Shown: positions 44,943 to 53,533, numbered from the stretch's first letter. The stretch is 64,000 bases of DNA from Bacillus sp. EB600 (GCF_024494385.1 NZ_JAEVLT010000009.1:124001-188000), one strand, 5' to 3'. A program made the numbers and translations. The notes: generated by a model from the letters alone, not told the origin.

Positions 44943-46082
44943 TTATGACGGAACATGAAGCTGTTCGATTTCTGATGGGGATAAATTAGAAGCATGTCGA
45001 TGTAAAGTTTGTTCTTTTAAACTCGAAATCTCTTTAAGTCCAGTATTCATTACACCTAAAGCAATGATCCATGAAACGATGGTAAAAATGATCTGCGGAA
45101 ACGGAATTCCCATCGTATCACTCCATGGAACATCCCATAGTGCATGAAGAAAAACGACAATCACAAAGATTCTTAAAAATCGTATATCCTTTAACATTGA
45201 CCATTGAAAGTCCTTGTTCCCTTTAACCATACAAATAGCAGCTCCCGAGAGTGCAGCCCAAACAATATGTCCACCCGGAGCAAGAACTCCACGCCAGAAG
45301 ATCGTTGAGTACATATTGTCCATATTGCTTATCATTGCCACTTTAAGGGCATATCCGGCAGATTCAAAAGCTGCAAATCCTGCTCCTACCGCTGCTCCAA
45401 TTAAAAGACCATTAAAGATATAGTTATAATTTCTATTTCGTAAAAACCAAACAATGACTAATAATTTGGCGAACTCTTCGACAACACCGATCACAATGAC
45501 GCTCGTGCTATCGGCAAAACCTTTATAGATAAAAATGGCGGTAATTAAAGATAGGATTCCCCCGCCAAATAAAATTTTCACCACTTTATAGATGGAAATA
45601 TTCTGGGGTACGTTCATTTCCCAAAAGAACATGAGCATCGTCAGTGGAACCATAAAGGAACCCATTGTTATAAGCCCCGGCAAAAAGTTAATGTTTTGGA
45701 AGTACTTTACACCGATATATAGCCCAAAATATAATAATCCCACCACTAAAAAAATCCTGGCAAAAAGCCACGGTCTTGGCCAGCTATCTACAATATTTTC
45801 AATATTTGGGGTGGTCTTGGCAGTGCCGACAAAGAAAAGTTCTTCCGCATCCCCTTCGGTATGTTTTACAAAAACATTCGAAAAGATTTCCTTAAACTTT
45901 ATATCTAAAGGGGTATTAATTCCAGCCACTGCATTAATTTTGTTCGCAATATCACTTAAACCAAGTGATTTTTCTGGACCTCCATTCGCTGTATGTCCCT
46001 CATAAACCACAACAGCGTTTCCACAATTAGAGCAAAGTTTTGCTTTATTGGGTAACACAGTACCACATTGTACACAATTCAT
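44943..46082 (-). CDS. PrsW-family intramembrane metalloprotease with N-terminal zinc ribbon
   Basis: 379 aa. Residues 2-24 (NCVQCGTVLPNKAKLCSNCG) form a zinc ribbon, then a soluble linker and eight or so membrane segments from about 110. PrsW hallmarks: VVEEFAKLLVIVWFLR (EExxK), GAAVGAGFAAFES, PGGHIVWAALSG and LHALWDVPW. In B. subtilis PrsW cleaves anti-sigma factor RsiW; here no anti-sigma gene is adjacent. Distinct from classical PrsW by the zinc ribbon fusion. Confidence 0.87.
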   Translation of the reverse strand: MNCVQCGTVLPNKAKLCSNCGNAVVVYEGHTANGGPEKSLGLSDIANKINAVAGINTPLDIKFKEIFSNVFVKHTEGDAEELFFVGTAKTTPNIENIVDSWPRPWLFARIFLVVGLLYFGLYIGVKYFQNINFLPGLITMGSFMVPLTMLMFFWEMNVPQNISIYKVVKILFGGGILSLITAIFIYKGFADSTSVIVIGVVEEFAKLLVIVWFLRNRNYNYIFNGLLIGAAVGAGFAAFESAGYALKVAMISNMDNMYSTIFWRGVLAPGGHIVWAALSGAAICMVKGNKDFQWSMLKDIRFLRIFVIVVFLHALWDVPWSDTMGIPFPQIIFTIVSWIIALGVMNTGLKEISSLKEQTLHRHASNLSPSEIEQLHVPS

Positions 46083-46102
46083 TTCGTATTACTCCTTTCC
46101 TT

Positions 46103-46160
46103 TTCGGTGTCACGCCCCGAGATCTGTCGAAGATTGATAGTTAAATAGATAGGTTAAAAG
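46103..46160. repeat. Family-1 palindromic repeat
   Basis: TTCGGTGTCACGCCCCGAGA, TCTGTCGAAGATTGATAGTT. Lies between the prsW-like and DUF805 genes. Confidence 0.65.
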
Positions 46161-46196
46161 CAATAAAAGGCTATCAAAAAGATAACCTTTTAAAAA

Positions 46197-46688
46197 TTAT
46201 ATCTGTAATTCTTTTCCACACCGTACACAAAATTTTCCGACTGGCGTTTTTTGACCACAATTGCCACAAAATATTTCTTCTGTTGTTGCAGCTGTTTGAA
46301 ATGGTGATCCATTACTTGCATAGCCTTTATTTTCAAACGACTTTGGATTTGGTCCATATTGATTGTCATTTGGTTGACTATCCGTACATGCCCATATTAG
46401 TAAGAGAATAGCACCAATAATAGGAATAAAATGAACTAACTGAAACCATCCGCTTTTCCCAATATCGTGTAATCTACGAGTAGTCATAGAAATCATTGGT
46501 ATGATAATAGCGAAATAATAAATATAGAACAATACACCCCAAAAAAGTGATTCCGTCGTTGTTAACAGAATTAAAAATACGAGCGCAATCAGATTGATGA
46601 ATAAAGCAGTCATCCAATACTCTTGTCTTGTTGCCCTTCCTTTAAAATCAGCATAATGCTTTGTCATAGCGTCTAAAAAGAAATGCAT
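46197..46688 (-). CDS. DUF805 membrane protein with C-terminal zinc ribbon
   Basis: 163 aa. The DUF805 core has FKGRATRQEYWMTALFINLI, membrane segments, MTTRRLHDIGKSGW and the polar end DSQPNDNQYGPNP. After it a zinc ribbon (EIFCGNCGQKTPVGKFCVRC) closes the protein. DUF805 proteins are inner-membrane proteins of unknown function. Start ATG 46688 preceded by GGGGGTTAATTA. Confidence 0.87.
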   Translation of the reverse strand: MHFFLDAMTKHYADFKGRATRQEYWMTALFINLIALVFLILLTTTESLFWGVLFYIYYFAIIIPMISMTTRRLHDIGKSGWFQLVHFIPIIGAILLLIWACTDSQPNDNQYGPNPKSFENKGYASNGSPFQTAATTEEIFCGNCGQKTPVGKFCVRCGKELQI

Positions 46689-46839
46689 TAATTAACCCCC
46701 AAATAAGTAATTTTTAGTAAATTTGTACTATTGCTTATTTATTATAGCATTTGGGTATTATGTTTATAAATGGGAAAATGGATATTCTAATAATAATAAT
46801 AAAAAAACTGGGCTTTTAAGGAATGATCGGAGGAGACTA

Positions 46840-47175
46840 ATGAAAAAAATAGAAGCTATCTTTCGTCCAGAAAAACTTCGTGAAGTGATCGAAGAACTTA
46901 AAGAAATCAATGTCACCAGTTTTACAGTGACACAGGTCCAGGGGCGAGGACATGAAAAAATTTCAACAGGAGTTTATAGAGGAAGATCATTTACAATAAA
47001 TCTACATCCAAAGGTAAAGATGGAAATTATTTTATCAGACTTTAAGGCTGAGAAAGCGATTCAAACCATAATCAAAGCAGCTCATACAGGCGAAGCTGGG
47101 GATGGCAAAATTTTTGTATCTTCCATTCTAGAAATGCACAGTATTAGAACTGGTGAAATTCAAGATTTGGATTAA
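46840..47175 (+). CDS. glnK: P-II nitrogen regulatory protein
   Basis: 111 aa trimeric signal protein that senses 2-oxoglutarate and ATP/ADP and blocks the ammonium channel. MKKIEAIFRPEKLREVIEEL start, T-loop QGRGHEKISTGVYRG with the Tyr-51-like residue, and TGEAGDGKIFVSSILE. ATG 46840 follows GGAGGAG; an upstream open frame from 46723 is not translated. Paired with amt 82 bp downstream, the standard order. Confidence 0.94.
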   Translation: MKKIEAIFRPEKLREVIEELKEINVTSFTVTQVQGRGHEKISTGVYRGRSFTINLHPKVKMEIILSDFKAEKAIQTIIKAAHTGEAGDGKIFVSSILEMHSIRTGEIQDLD

Positions 47176-47257
47176 AAGGGGATTCGATCAAAAATTCGGT
47201 AATACGTAATCTTCATTTTAAAGTGGATACGAGAATTACCTCCGGGAGGTTTACATC

Positions 47258-48553
47258 ATGAGTGTTGAGCCCAATGTTGCTATAAATACAATCTGGGTGG
47301 TATTAGCTGCGGCAATGGTGGTGTTTATGGAAGGTGGTTTCAGCTTGCTTGAGGCCGGTCTTGTTCGAACTAAAAATGCCGTAAACGTTACAATGAAGAT
47401 TTTTGTAGACTTAACCATTGGAGTACTGTCCTTTTTCTTGATTGGGTTTGGTATTATGTTTGGACCCGATTATAAGGGAATGATCAGCTTTGATTTTTGG
47501 GGGGCTTCGCAACATTTGAAGTTATCAACAGATCTGCCGCTTTCCGCTTATGTATTGTTTCAGATCGGATTTGCCATTGCCGTGATTTCAATCATATCAG
47601 GGGCTGTGGCGGAGAGAATGTTGTTTAAGACATATATTATTATTGTTTTTTTGGTGGTAGGCATTGTATATCCCATTTCCGGGCATTGGGTTTGGAACGC
47701 TGATGGATGGTTAGCGAAACTTGGAATGAAGGATTTCGCCGGATCAACTGTGATACATGCTTTAGGCGGATGGACTGCCTTTTCTATTGCAACTGTATTG
47801 GGAGCACGGAAAGGGAGATTTAATTCTGATGGCAGCCCAAATGTCTTTGCCCCAAGTAGTATTCCTCTAGCTTCGGCCGGTGCTTTTATTCTATGGTTTG
47901 GCTGGTTTGGTTTTAATGCAGGCAGCACACTGAATGCCTTCGACAGCAATCTATCTTCCATCGCATTAAATACAGCATTAGCAGCTGCTGCAGGCGGTAC
48001 GTCGGCGATGCTTTATAATACTTTCCGATTTGGTAAAACAGATCCAAGTATGACCATGAACGGTGTATTAGCAGGATTCGTTGCCATTACTGCTGGATGT
48101 TCTTTTGTAAATTCCTATTCCGCAATCATCATAGGATTATTTTCCGGAGTCTTAGTAATTTGGGGTACTCTATCGATAGATAAACTAAAAGTTGACGATC
48201 CCGTTGGAGCTGTTGCCGTCCATGGTATTAATGGCGTATTCGGTACAATCGCAGTCGGTCTTTTTGATTTGAAGGACGGGCTGTTTGTAACAGGGAACAC
48301 CCATCTTTTGATGATTCAGATGATGGGTACAGTCATTATTTCTGTTTGGGGGCTTGTTATTGGTTATGGATTAGCAAAAGTATTAAAGGTCACCGTCGGG
48401 CTGCGAGTCAATGCTGAAGAGGAAGAAGTTGGTTTAGATTTAGCTCTGCATGGGATTCCCGCTTATAACGAGTTAGAACGATTTAGTGACCATCCGGCTG
48501 TAAAAGATGGATTAGAAAATAGCCTACTCATTACAAAAGAAAAATTAAAATGA
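47258..48553 (+). CDS. amt: Ammonium transporter (Amt family)
   Basis: 431 aa, 11 membrane segments. Amt features: NTIWVVLAAAMVVFMEGGFS, the twin-His pore residues in VIHALGGWTAFSIA and AVAVHGINGVFGTIAVGL, and the cytoplasmic C-terminus GLRVNAEEEEVGLDLALHGI that binds P-II. GGGAGG before ATG 47258. Expected to be expressed under nitrogen limitation with glnK; no TnrA box was assigned with confidence. Confidence 0.96.
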   Translation: MSVEPNVAINTIWVVLAAAMVVFMEGGFSLLEAGLVRTKNAVNVTMKIFVDLTIGVLSFFLIGFGIMFGPDYKGMISFDFWGASQHLKLSTDLPLSAYVLFQIGFAIAVISIISGAVAERMLFKTYIIIVFLVVGIVYPISGHWVWNADGWLAKLGMKDFAGSTVIHALGGWTAFSIATVLGARKGRFNSDGSPNVFAPSSIPLASAGAFILWFGWFGFNAGSTLNAFDSNLSSIALNTALAAAAGGTSAMLYNTFRFGKTDPSMTMNGVLAGFVAITAGCSFVNSYSAIIIGLFSGVLVIWGTLSIDKLKVDDPVGAVAVHGINGVFGTIAVGLFDLKDGLFVTGNTHLLMIQMMGTVIISVWGLVIGYGLAKVLKVTVGLRVNAEEEEVGLDLALHGIPAYNELERFSDHPAVKDGLENSLLITKEKLK

Positions 48554-48639
48554 ACTCCAATAAGTTGATGGAATTGAAATAAGCAGTGAGTGAGATGGAC
48601 CGAAATAAGCATGCGAATTTTATGGATTTCCAGAATTAT

Positions 48640-48953
48640 TTACAAACTATTGGATCCAATATACAGATTAAGTTATTACTAAACGGATACATTACCTCAT
48701 TGTTGAGGTAATTGCGTCATCCTTAATAGAGTTCCTCAAGAAAAGGGCTGAACGGCTCTTTTTTTGTTTCGTATCGCTTGGCGATATGACTTGCAAAATA
48801 GATCCAAAAACCTGTAATAGAAAAGGAGGCGCGATATACGGCGCGATATACAACCGTATGAACGAGCTTTCTCTCCCAAGGAAGTGGCAGAAGAAGTGGG
48901 TATTGCAACACCTACTGTTTGAAATATGGCCAAAGCTTAGAGCGAGATTATAA
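48640..48953 (+). repeat. HTH/DUF3967 element, truncated copy (B)
   Basis: Starts with TTGGATCCAATATACAGATT shared with copy C, then the leader hairpins (TTACCTCA/TGAGGTAA at about 48697; GGCTCTTTTTTTG) and TATCGCTTGGCGATA. The coding start reads ATA (48836) instead of ATG and the frame loses one base near CGAAATATGGCC-like sequence; homology ends at about 48945 and a family-1 repeat follows at 48954. Confidence 0.8.
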
Positions 48954-49000
48954 AGGTGCCTGTCATGACCAGATATATTCGAGAGATGCAGAGAGTTGTC
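48954..49000. repeat. Family-1 repeat at element B breakpoint
   Basis: GGTGCCTGTCATGACCAGAT, ATATTCGAGAGATGCAGAGA. Short form, abutting element copy B. Confidence 0.6.
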
Positions 49001-49097
49001 TTAAATCCAGCTCTTTCCTTTATAATCCCAGTGGGATCCAACTCAATGCATCAAATAGATGATATATTAGAAACCCGTTACTTTAGTGATAGAAGGT

Positions 49098-49811
49098 TCA
49101 TTCCTTTGTACAAGTAAATATCCGATAACTTAAAAAATCCTGATACTTTATCATGATTTCCGCATGCTTATTTAAAACTCCAAAAAGTTCAGGCTCAATA
49201 TTTTCTGAAAAGTCAAACTCTGGCATTTGTTTTTCAGAAAGCATTGATTTGTATTCTCGTTTCATTTTGATTTCCGTAAAACCAGCCTCAACCAATAACC
49301 TTTGCCAATCATTTTCCAACAATAATGCATCTAAGCCATAAAAATCTTTGATTTCCGCTGCTTCTTCTGTACTTGTAGGATAATCGATTGTCATCTCATT
49401 TGCGATTAATCTTCCTCCACTCTTAAGAACTCTGTTTATTTCTTCAAGCGCTTTTTCTTTCTTAACAAAAGCAAGAACAGATTCAGAAAGAACGATATCG
49501 AATGTACTGTCTTCCAGTGGAATTTCTTCTACGGAACCATGAATTAATTGAATAGGTAAATTGTTAGACATAAATCGTTTTTTGGCTTTTTTCAACATAA
49601 GAGGATTAGTATCTAATCCCAAAATATTAGCTCCAAATTGACTGTAAAGAAAGGCGGAAGTTTGTCCTGTTCCGCAACCCACATCAAGTATATGTGATCG
49701 GCTGTTTATTTTTTCTACTGACAGTAATTCTGTTGTTAAAAGCATTCCTCCAGGGTGTGCTCCACCAATACCAAATTGGGACAATAAATCAAAATACGTA
49801 TAGTTCCCCAT
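49098..49811 (-). CDS. Class I SAM-dependent methyltransferase
   Basis: 237 aa. SAM-binding motif I ILDVGCGTGQTSAFLYSQFG, motif II GLDTNPLMLKKAKKRF, motif post-I LIHGSVEEIPLEDSTFDIVL and NRVLKSGGRLIANEMTID, the usual order of ubiquinone/menaquinone-type methyltransferases. The substrate is unknown. An in-frame GTG at 49820 is inside AGGTGG; ATG 49811 follows it and is preferred. Confidence 0.87.
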   Translation of the reverse strand: MGNYTYFDLLSQFGIGGAHPGGMLLTTELLSVEKINSRSHILDVGCGTGQTSAFLYSQFGANILGLDTNPLMLKKAKKRFMSNNLPIQLIHGSVEEIPLEDSTFDIVLSESVLAFVKKEKALEEINRVLKSGGRLIANEMTIDYPTSTEEAAEIKDFYGLDALLLENDWQRLLVEAGFTEIKMKREYKSMLSEKQMPEFDFSENIEPELFGVLNKHAEIMIKYQDFLSYRIFTCTKE

Positions 49812-49970
49812 TTTTACCACCTATTCATCTTTTTTGTATTTTATGGGTAATTGGTGATTTACGTTCATTAGTCCACTCCTTTTTAAGGAGAAAAGTAGGG
49901 CGAAATATGAACTGCCTAATAATAAATTGGTTAAATATTTATCATTGAATTAAATAAGCAAAAAAGTCTA

Positions 49971-49993
49971 AAAAGCCCTTAAAAAGGGCTTTT
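49971..49993. terminator. Terminator hairpin
   Basis: AAAAGCCCTT and AAGGGCTTTT, 10-bp stem with AAA loop. Lies in the gene-poor 49812-50240 interval, perhaps ending a lost gene. Confidence 0.7.
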
Positions 49994-50021
49994 AGTATGG
50001 CGTTTTGGAGGATTATTTCAT

Positions 50022-50085
50022 GAATCCACTACAGGAGACGGATTTGCCTTAATCGTTGTAATTTATCCTTTTGTTTATTGTAGGA
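50022..50085 (+). pseudogene. Fragment of a YjcZ-like small gene
   Basis: ATGAATCCACTACAGGAGAC followed by GGATTTGCCTTAATCGTTGT: the GFALIVVIY stretch matches the hydrophobic end of the two intact YjcZ-like genes just downstream. Too short and without a Gly-rich start to be functional. Confidence 0.5.
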
Positions 50086-50240
50086 ATATTTTCTTGTATT
50101 ATATGAAAAATACTTTGAATGTGCGTTAAAAAACAGAAAGTTAATTAAAAATTTAAGCATTATCCTTTTGTAGGTAAATGCCCTGTCGACAGTAAGTTAT
50201 TTGACATATCGTGTTAATAGCTAAGAAAGGAGGTATAACT

Positions 50241-50348
50241 ATGTCTGGTGTTGCAGGTGTAGGATTTGGCGGAGGATTCGCTTTGCTTGTTGTATTGTTT
50301 ATTTTATTAATTATTGTTGGAGCAGCATTTGTTGGTGGCTGGTATTAA
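50241..50348 (+). CDS. YjcZ-family small membrane protein (sporulation-associated)
   Basis: 35 aa: [20 protein letters not shown] then [15 protein letters not shown]. Gly-rich start, one membrane helix, Trp-Tyr end, the pattern of Bacillus YjcZ/sporulation small proteins, whose expression is normally in the mother cell or forespore. AAGGAGG ribosome site 7 nt before ATG 50241. Confidence 0.85.
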   Translation: MSGVAGVGFGGGFALLVVLFILLIIVGAAFVGGWY

Positions 50349-50378
50349 AAAATAATCCCATGTGAAAGGATGATTTAC

Positions 50379-50531
50379 ATGTTTGGTTACGGAATTGGTG
50401 GATACGGAGGTTTTGGAGGCTGTGGTGGTGGAGGATACGGCTACGGTGGCGTTGGTTTCGGTGGAGGTTTTGCCTTAATCGTGGTATTGTTTATCCTCTT
50501 AATCATCGTTGGAGCATCTTTCTGGTATTGA
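50379..50531 (+). CDS. YjcZ-family small membrane protein, Gly/Tyr-rich
   Basis: 50 aa. A Gly/Tyr-rich head ([20 protein letters not shown]) leads to [20 protein letters not shown] and ends SFWY. Paralog of the preceding 35-aa gene, 30 bp downstream; AAAGGATG ribosome site. The head resembles spore-coat Gly-Tyr segments. Confidence 0.85.
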   Translation: MFGYGIGGYGGFGGCGGGGYGYGGVGFGGGFALIVVLFILLIIVGASFWY

Positions 50532-50680
50532 TTTGAAAAATGACTTTTGTTTTTCCAAAAAAACCAAGGACTTTTCTTTTTTTGTAGCTTAATCCTGTTG
50601 CAAAAATATAAACGTTTGCCTATACGTTAGAATTTCACAGGAATAGGATAAAGCACATATATTATGAGGGAGGTGTAGAG

Positions 50681-50872
50681 ATGTCCGAAAAAAAAGGAAA
50701 AGTAATCCACGTTGATAATCTAATTATTCACGCAAAAAGCGTTGAATTGGTTGATTCAGAGAACGTTAAAATTAATCGAGGCAGAAACACTGAAACTGCT
50801 GAAATTCCAAGGAGAGACCCGTGGGGATTTTTTTGGGGTCCGCAACCGAGAGAAGAAGAGGATGAAGAATAA
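50681..50872 (+). CDS. Small acidic/basic hypothetical protein, likely spore-associated
   Basis: 63 aa: KGKVIHVDNLIIHAKSVELV, a beta-rich core, followed by a charged tail ending PREEEDEE with WGFFWG. Strong GAGGGAGGTG ribosome site before ATG 50681. Follows the YjcZ-like pair by 150 bp and may be expressed with them in sporulation; this is inference from location. Family not recognised. Confidence 0.7.
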   Translation: MSEKKGKVIHVDNLIIHAKSVELVDSENVKINRGRNTETAEIPRRDPWGFFWGPQPREEEDEE

Positions 50873-50996
50873 TTAGAAGATTTTGAAGTATATGGTGACA
50901 ATTGAAATGACCACCATGGTTAAAAGGCAAGGGCCACGACTTCATTCTTCTCCGGCAATCAAAAATATTGCCTGAAGATCTTTTGAATAAGAAAAC

Positions 50997-51036
50997 AAAA
51001 AGGCACCACTAGCTCATCCGCTAGTGATGCCTTTTT
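50997..51036. terminator. Strong bidirectional terminator
   Basis: AAAAAGGCAcCACTAGC pairs with GCTAGTGaTGCCTTTTT, a 16-bp stem with one mismatch. 125 bp downstream of the 63-aa gene. Confidence 0.85.
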
Positions 51037-51112
51037 GCGCGCAAAACTTCCGATTGTCCTCTAATGTTGTTTAGGAAAGCGTGTACAAGCCTCGACAATT
51101 TTTTCTCGTTTA

Positions 51113-51137
51113 GGTGACATAGGGACGGTTCTCTTGA
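51113..51137. repeat. Family-2 half-site
   Basis: GGTGACATAGGGACGGTTCT; as at 30332 it is preceded by GGTGACAT. Next to element copy C. Confidence 0.6.
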
Positions 51138-51180
51138 ACTAATTCAGGAGTAGATAAGATATTTTAATGAACAATGGAGA

Positions 51181-51905
51181 TTGGATCCAATATACAGATT
51201 AAGTTATTACTAAACGGATCCATTACCTTTGGGGTAATTGCGTCATCCTTAAAAGGTTCCCCAAGAAAGGGGCTGAATGGCTCTTTTTTTGTTTCGTATC
51301 GCTGGGCGATATAACTTGCAAATAGATCCAAAAACCCTCATATTATAATAGAAAAGGAGGAGCGATATACGGCGTGATATACAACCATATGAACGGGCTT
51401 TCTCTTCCAAGGAAGTGGCAGAGGAGGTGGGGATTGCAACACCCGCTGTTCGAAATATGGCCAAATCTTAGAGAGAAATGGATATGAGTTTTTTAAAGAT
51501 GACGATTGGCGTATCTTTGTCCAATCCGATATCGAAGTATGTATAACGTTAAGCGATACGGACAAGCCCCTGGGCGATACAGCAAAAGACCTTGCGTATA
51601 AACAAAAAGAAAGATTAGAAGAAGTCGATGAAATAGGGATTGTGATACCCGATACATATAACGATCTTCCCCAGTACAAATCAAATGAAAGAGATCGTAA
51701 TGCTTTTAGCCAATGAGCGCGAAATGAATATCCAACTGACAAACGATATGTCTTAGCATCTGTTAACAGAAATTGGTGCCTGCTTTCTAAGAACTAGGCG
51801 ATACATCCAATGTATCGGGCGATCTACCAAAAGCAAATGAAAGATAAGTATGATTTATTGGAGGTCTATTAAAGCGATATGCAGCTAAACAAAATACCCA
51901 ACTTG
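51181..51905 (+). repeat. HTH/DUF3967 element, decayed copy (C)
   Basis: Same start as copy B (TTGGATCCAATATACAGATT). Coding start is ATA at 51367, and one base is missing in CGAAATATGGCCAAATC, as in copy B. Internal deletions remove most of the coiled coil; the end (ACAAACGATATGTCTTAGCA) is followed by the downstream flank with GCGATACATCCAATGTATCG. Immediately upstream of the intact copy D. Confidence 0.8.
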
Positions 51906-51949
51906 AAGAAAGCTAAAAAGAGAGTTGAAGCGTTTGAAAATCTCAATCA

Positions 51950-52081
51950 AAAATAATCGTAAACCTTAAGGATTTCCTCAAGAAAGGGATGAACGGCTCT
52001 TTTTTTGTTTCGTATCGCTGGGCGATATAACTTGCAAATAGATCTAAAAACATTCATATGTGATAAAAAAGGAGGACCGAT
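51950..52081 (+). promoter_or_regulatory. Leader of the intact HTH/DUF3967 gene
   Basis: Contains a terminator-like hairpin (TTTCCTCAAGAAAGGGATGA then ACGGCTCTTTTTTTG), the inverted motif TATCGCTGGGCGATA (52013-52027), and AGGAGG before the ATG. The same blocks stand before every copy of the element, so they are part of the unit. The GCGATA-type inverted motif may be an operator for the encoded DNA-binding protein. Confidence 0.5.
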
Positions 52082-52789
52082 ATGCGACGTGATATACAAC
52101 AGAATGAACGAGCATACTCTTCTAAGGAAGTGGCAGAAGAAGTAGGGATTGCAACACCCACTGTTCGAAAGTATAGCCAAATCTTAGAGAAAAATGGATA
52201 TGAGTTTTTAAAAGATGGTGATCGGCGTATCTTTGTTCAATCCGACATCGAAACGCTTATAGCGTTACGCGATACGGACAAGCCCCTAGACGATACAGCA
52301 AAAGACCTTGTGTATCAACAAAAGGAAAAATTAGAAGGATCGAGTGAAACAGAGATTGCGATATCCGATACATATGACAATTTACCCCAAGATCCCAATG
52401 AATTAAAAGAGATCTTAATGTTTTTAGTCAATGAACTTGCAGCCACACGTGAAATGAATGTCCAAATGACAAACGATATATCTCAGCTTAAAACAACGGT
52501 TTCCCGGCTCCAGCAAGATCACCATGCTATAAGTTCCAATATTGCAAATTCAGCGCAAAAAACTCATGGTAAAATTGAAAGATTAACTGAACAACAAAAG
52601 ACCCATTACGAAACATTACTGCAACAAGAAAAACAAATAAACGAATTTTTACAAAAAGAAATACATAATATGCGGGACGAACAGAAAAATGAATGGCGTT
52701 CACAAAATGATTTTAATAAACGTTTAGAAGAAGCGATACAAAAACCTAAAGGAAAATGGGAGAGACTTTTTTTCATATTCCGTAAATAG
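52082..52789 (+). CDS. MerR-like HTH protein with coiled coil and DUF3967 C-terminus
   Basis: 235 aa, the only intact member of the repeated element. Residues about 10-60 (YSSKEVAEEVGIATPTVRKY, FLKDGDRRIFVQSDIETLIA) form a MerR/RacA-like winged HTH; about 60-105 an acidic linker; about 110-205 a long coiled coil; the last 35 residues (SQNDFNKRLEEAIQKPKGKW then ERLFFIFRK) are a DUF3967-like block. Such proteins are common on Bacillus plasmids and phages, possibly in segregation or regulation; no function is proven. AGGAGG before ATG 52082. Confidence 0.85.
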   Translation: MRRDIQQNERAYSSKEVAEEVGIATPTVRKYSQILEKNGYEFLKDGDRRIFVQSDIETLIALRDTDKPLDDTAKDLVYQQKEKLEGSSETEIAISDTYDNLPQDPNELKEILMFLVNELAATREMNVQMTNDISQLKTTVSRLQQDHHAISSNIANSAQKTHGKIERLTEQQKTHYETLLQQEKQINEFLQKEIHNMRDEQKNEWRSQNDFNKRLEEAIQKPKGKWERLFFIFRK

Positions 52790-52879
52790 AGTGTAAAATG
52801 GTCAAAGTGATTTTAAGATGTTATTTGATTTGCTCCTTAGTATTGATTCTCAGAGCTGAAAAACAGGATTATGAAAGAA

Positions 52880-53190
52880 CAATTCATCTGTTAACAGAAA
52901 TTGGTGCCTGCTTTTGAAGAACTCGGCGATACATCCAATGTATCGGGCGATCTACCAAAAGCAGCCTAAGGCTCAAGTTAAATTAACTGGAGATTATATA
53001 AGCAAAATGAGCCAAACAAAAATTGGATGGTTCATTTTTTGTTGCAATTTTTTTTTTATGTTACCTAAGTCAACCAAACCAAAAGCAGCTTTTGTTCCGA
53101 CTATTCGGATTCACTATTTTTCAAATTTCAACAAATTCCCGGGGAAATATCTACAAATTCTGCTAACGGGAATCGAGAGTTCAATTGAAG
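52880..53190 (+). repeat. Conserved downstream flank of intact HTH/DUF3967 gene
   Basis: Contains TTAACAGAAATTGGTGCCTG, the palindrome CGATACATCCAATGTATCG (52926-52944) with GGGCGATCTACCAAAAGCAG, and ends GAATCGAGAGTTCAATTGAAG. Also found after copies A1, A2 and C. The palindrome could be a binding site of the encoded protein. Confidence 0.6.
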
Positions 53191-53205
53191 CATGGTAATG
53201 AAATT

Positions 53206-53265
53206 CTGGCACTGTCACGCCCCAAAATTTGTCGAAGATTGATAGGTTAGAAGTGCAGCAGAGGT
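53206..53265. repeat. Family-1 palindromic repeat
   Basis: CTGGCACTGTCACGCCCCAA, AATTTGTCGAAGATTGATAG. Begins 16 bp after the end of the HTH/DUF3967 unit. Confidence 0.6.
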
Positions 53266-53533
53266 TGGATTGTTGTGCTTTTTTCTATTTTATTTTTTGA
53301 TTGTTTTAGCAAGATTTTGGGTATTTGTAGAATTGGATGTAGTTCGTTTCTTCCCTTGGTTTTGTGTTCTTAAATAGAAGCACTTCTTTTTAAACCTCGC
53401 TTGCTTCTTTCACTTCTCCTTAGTGCAGTTAAATAAAATTATATATCTCAGCAACCGGAATTTGTGAATATGTGGAGTATAGGGCTGCTCGTAGCTATGA
53501 TTAAATAGAAGAAAAATAAATGTAGGTGAATAT

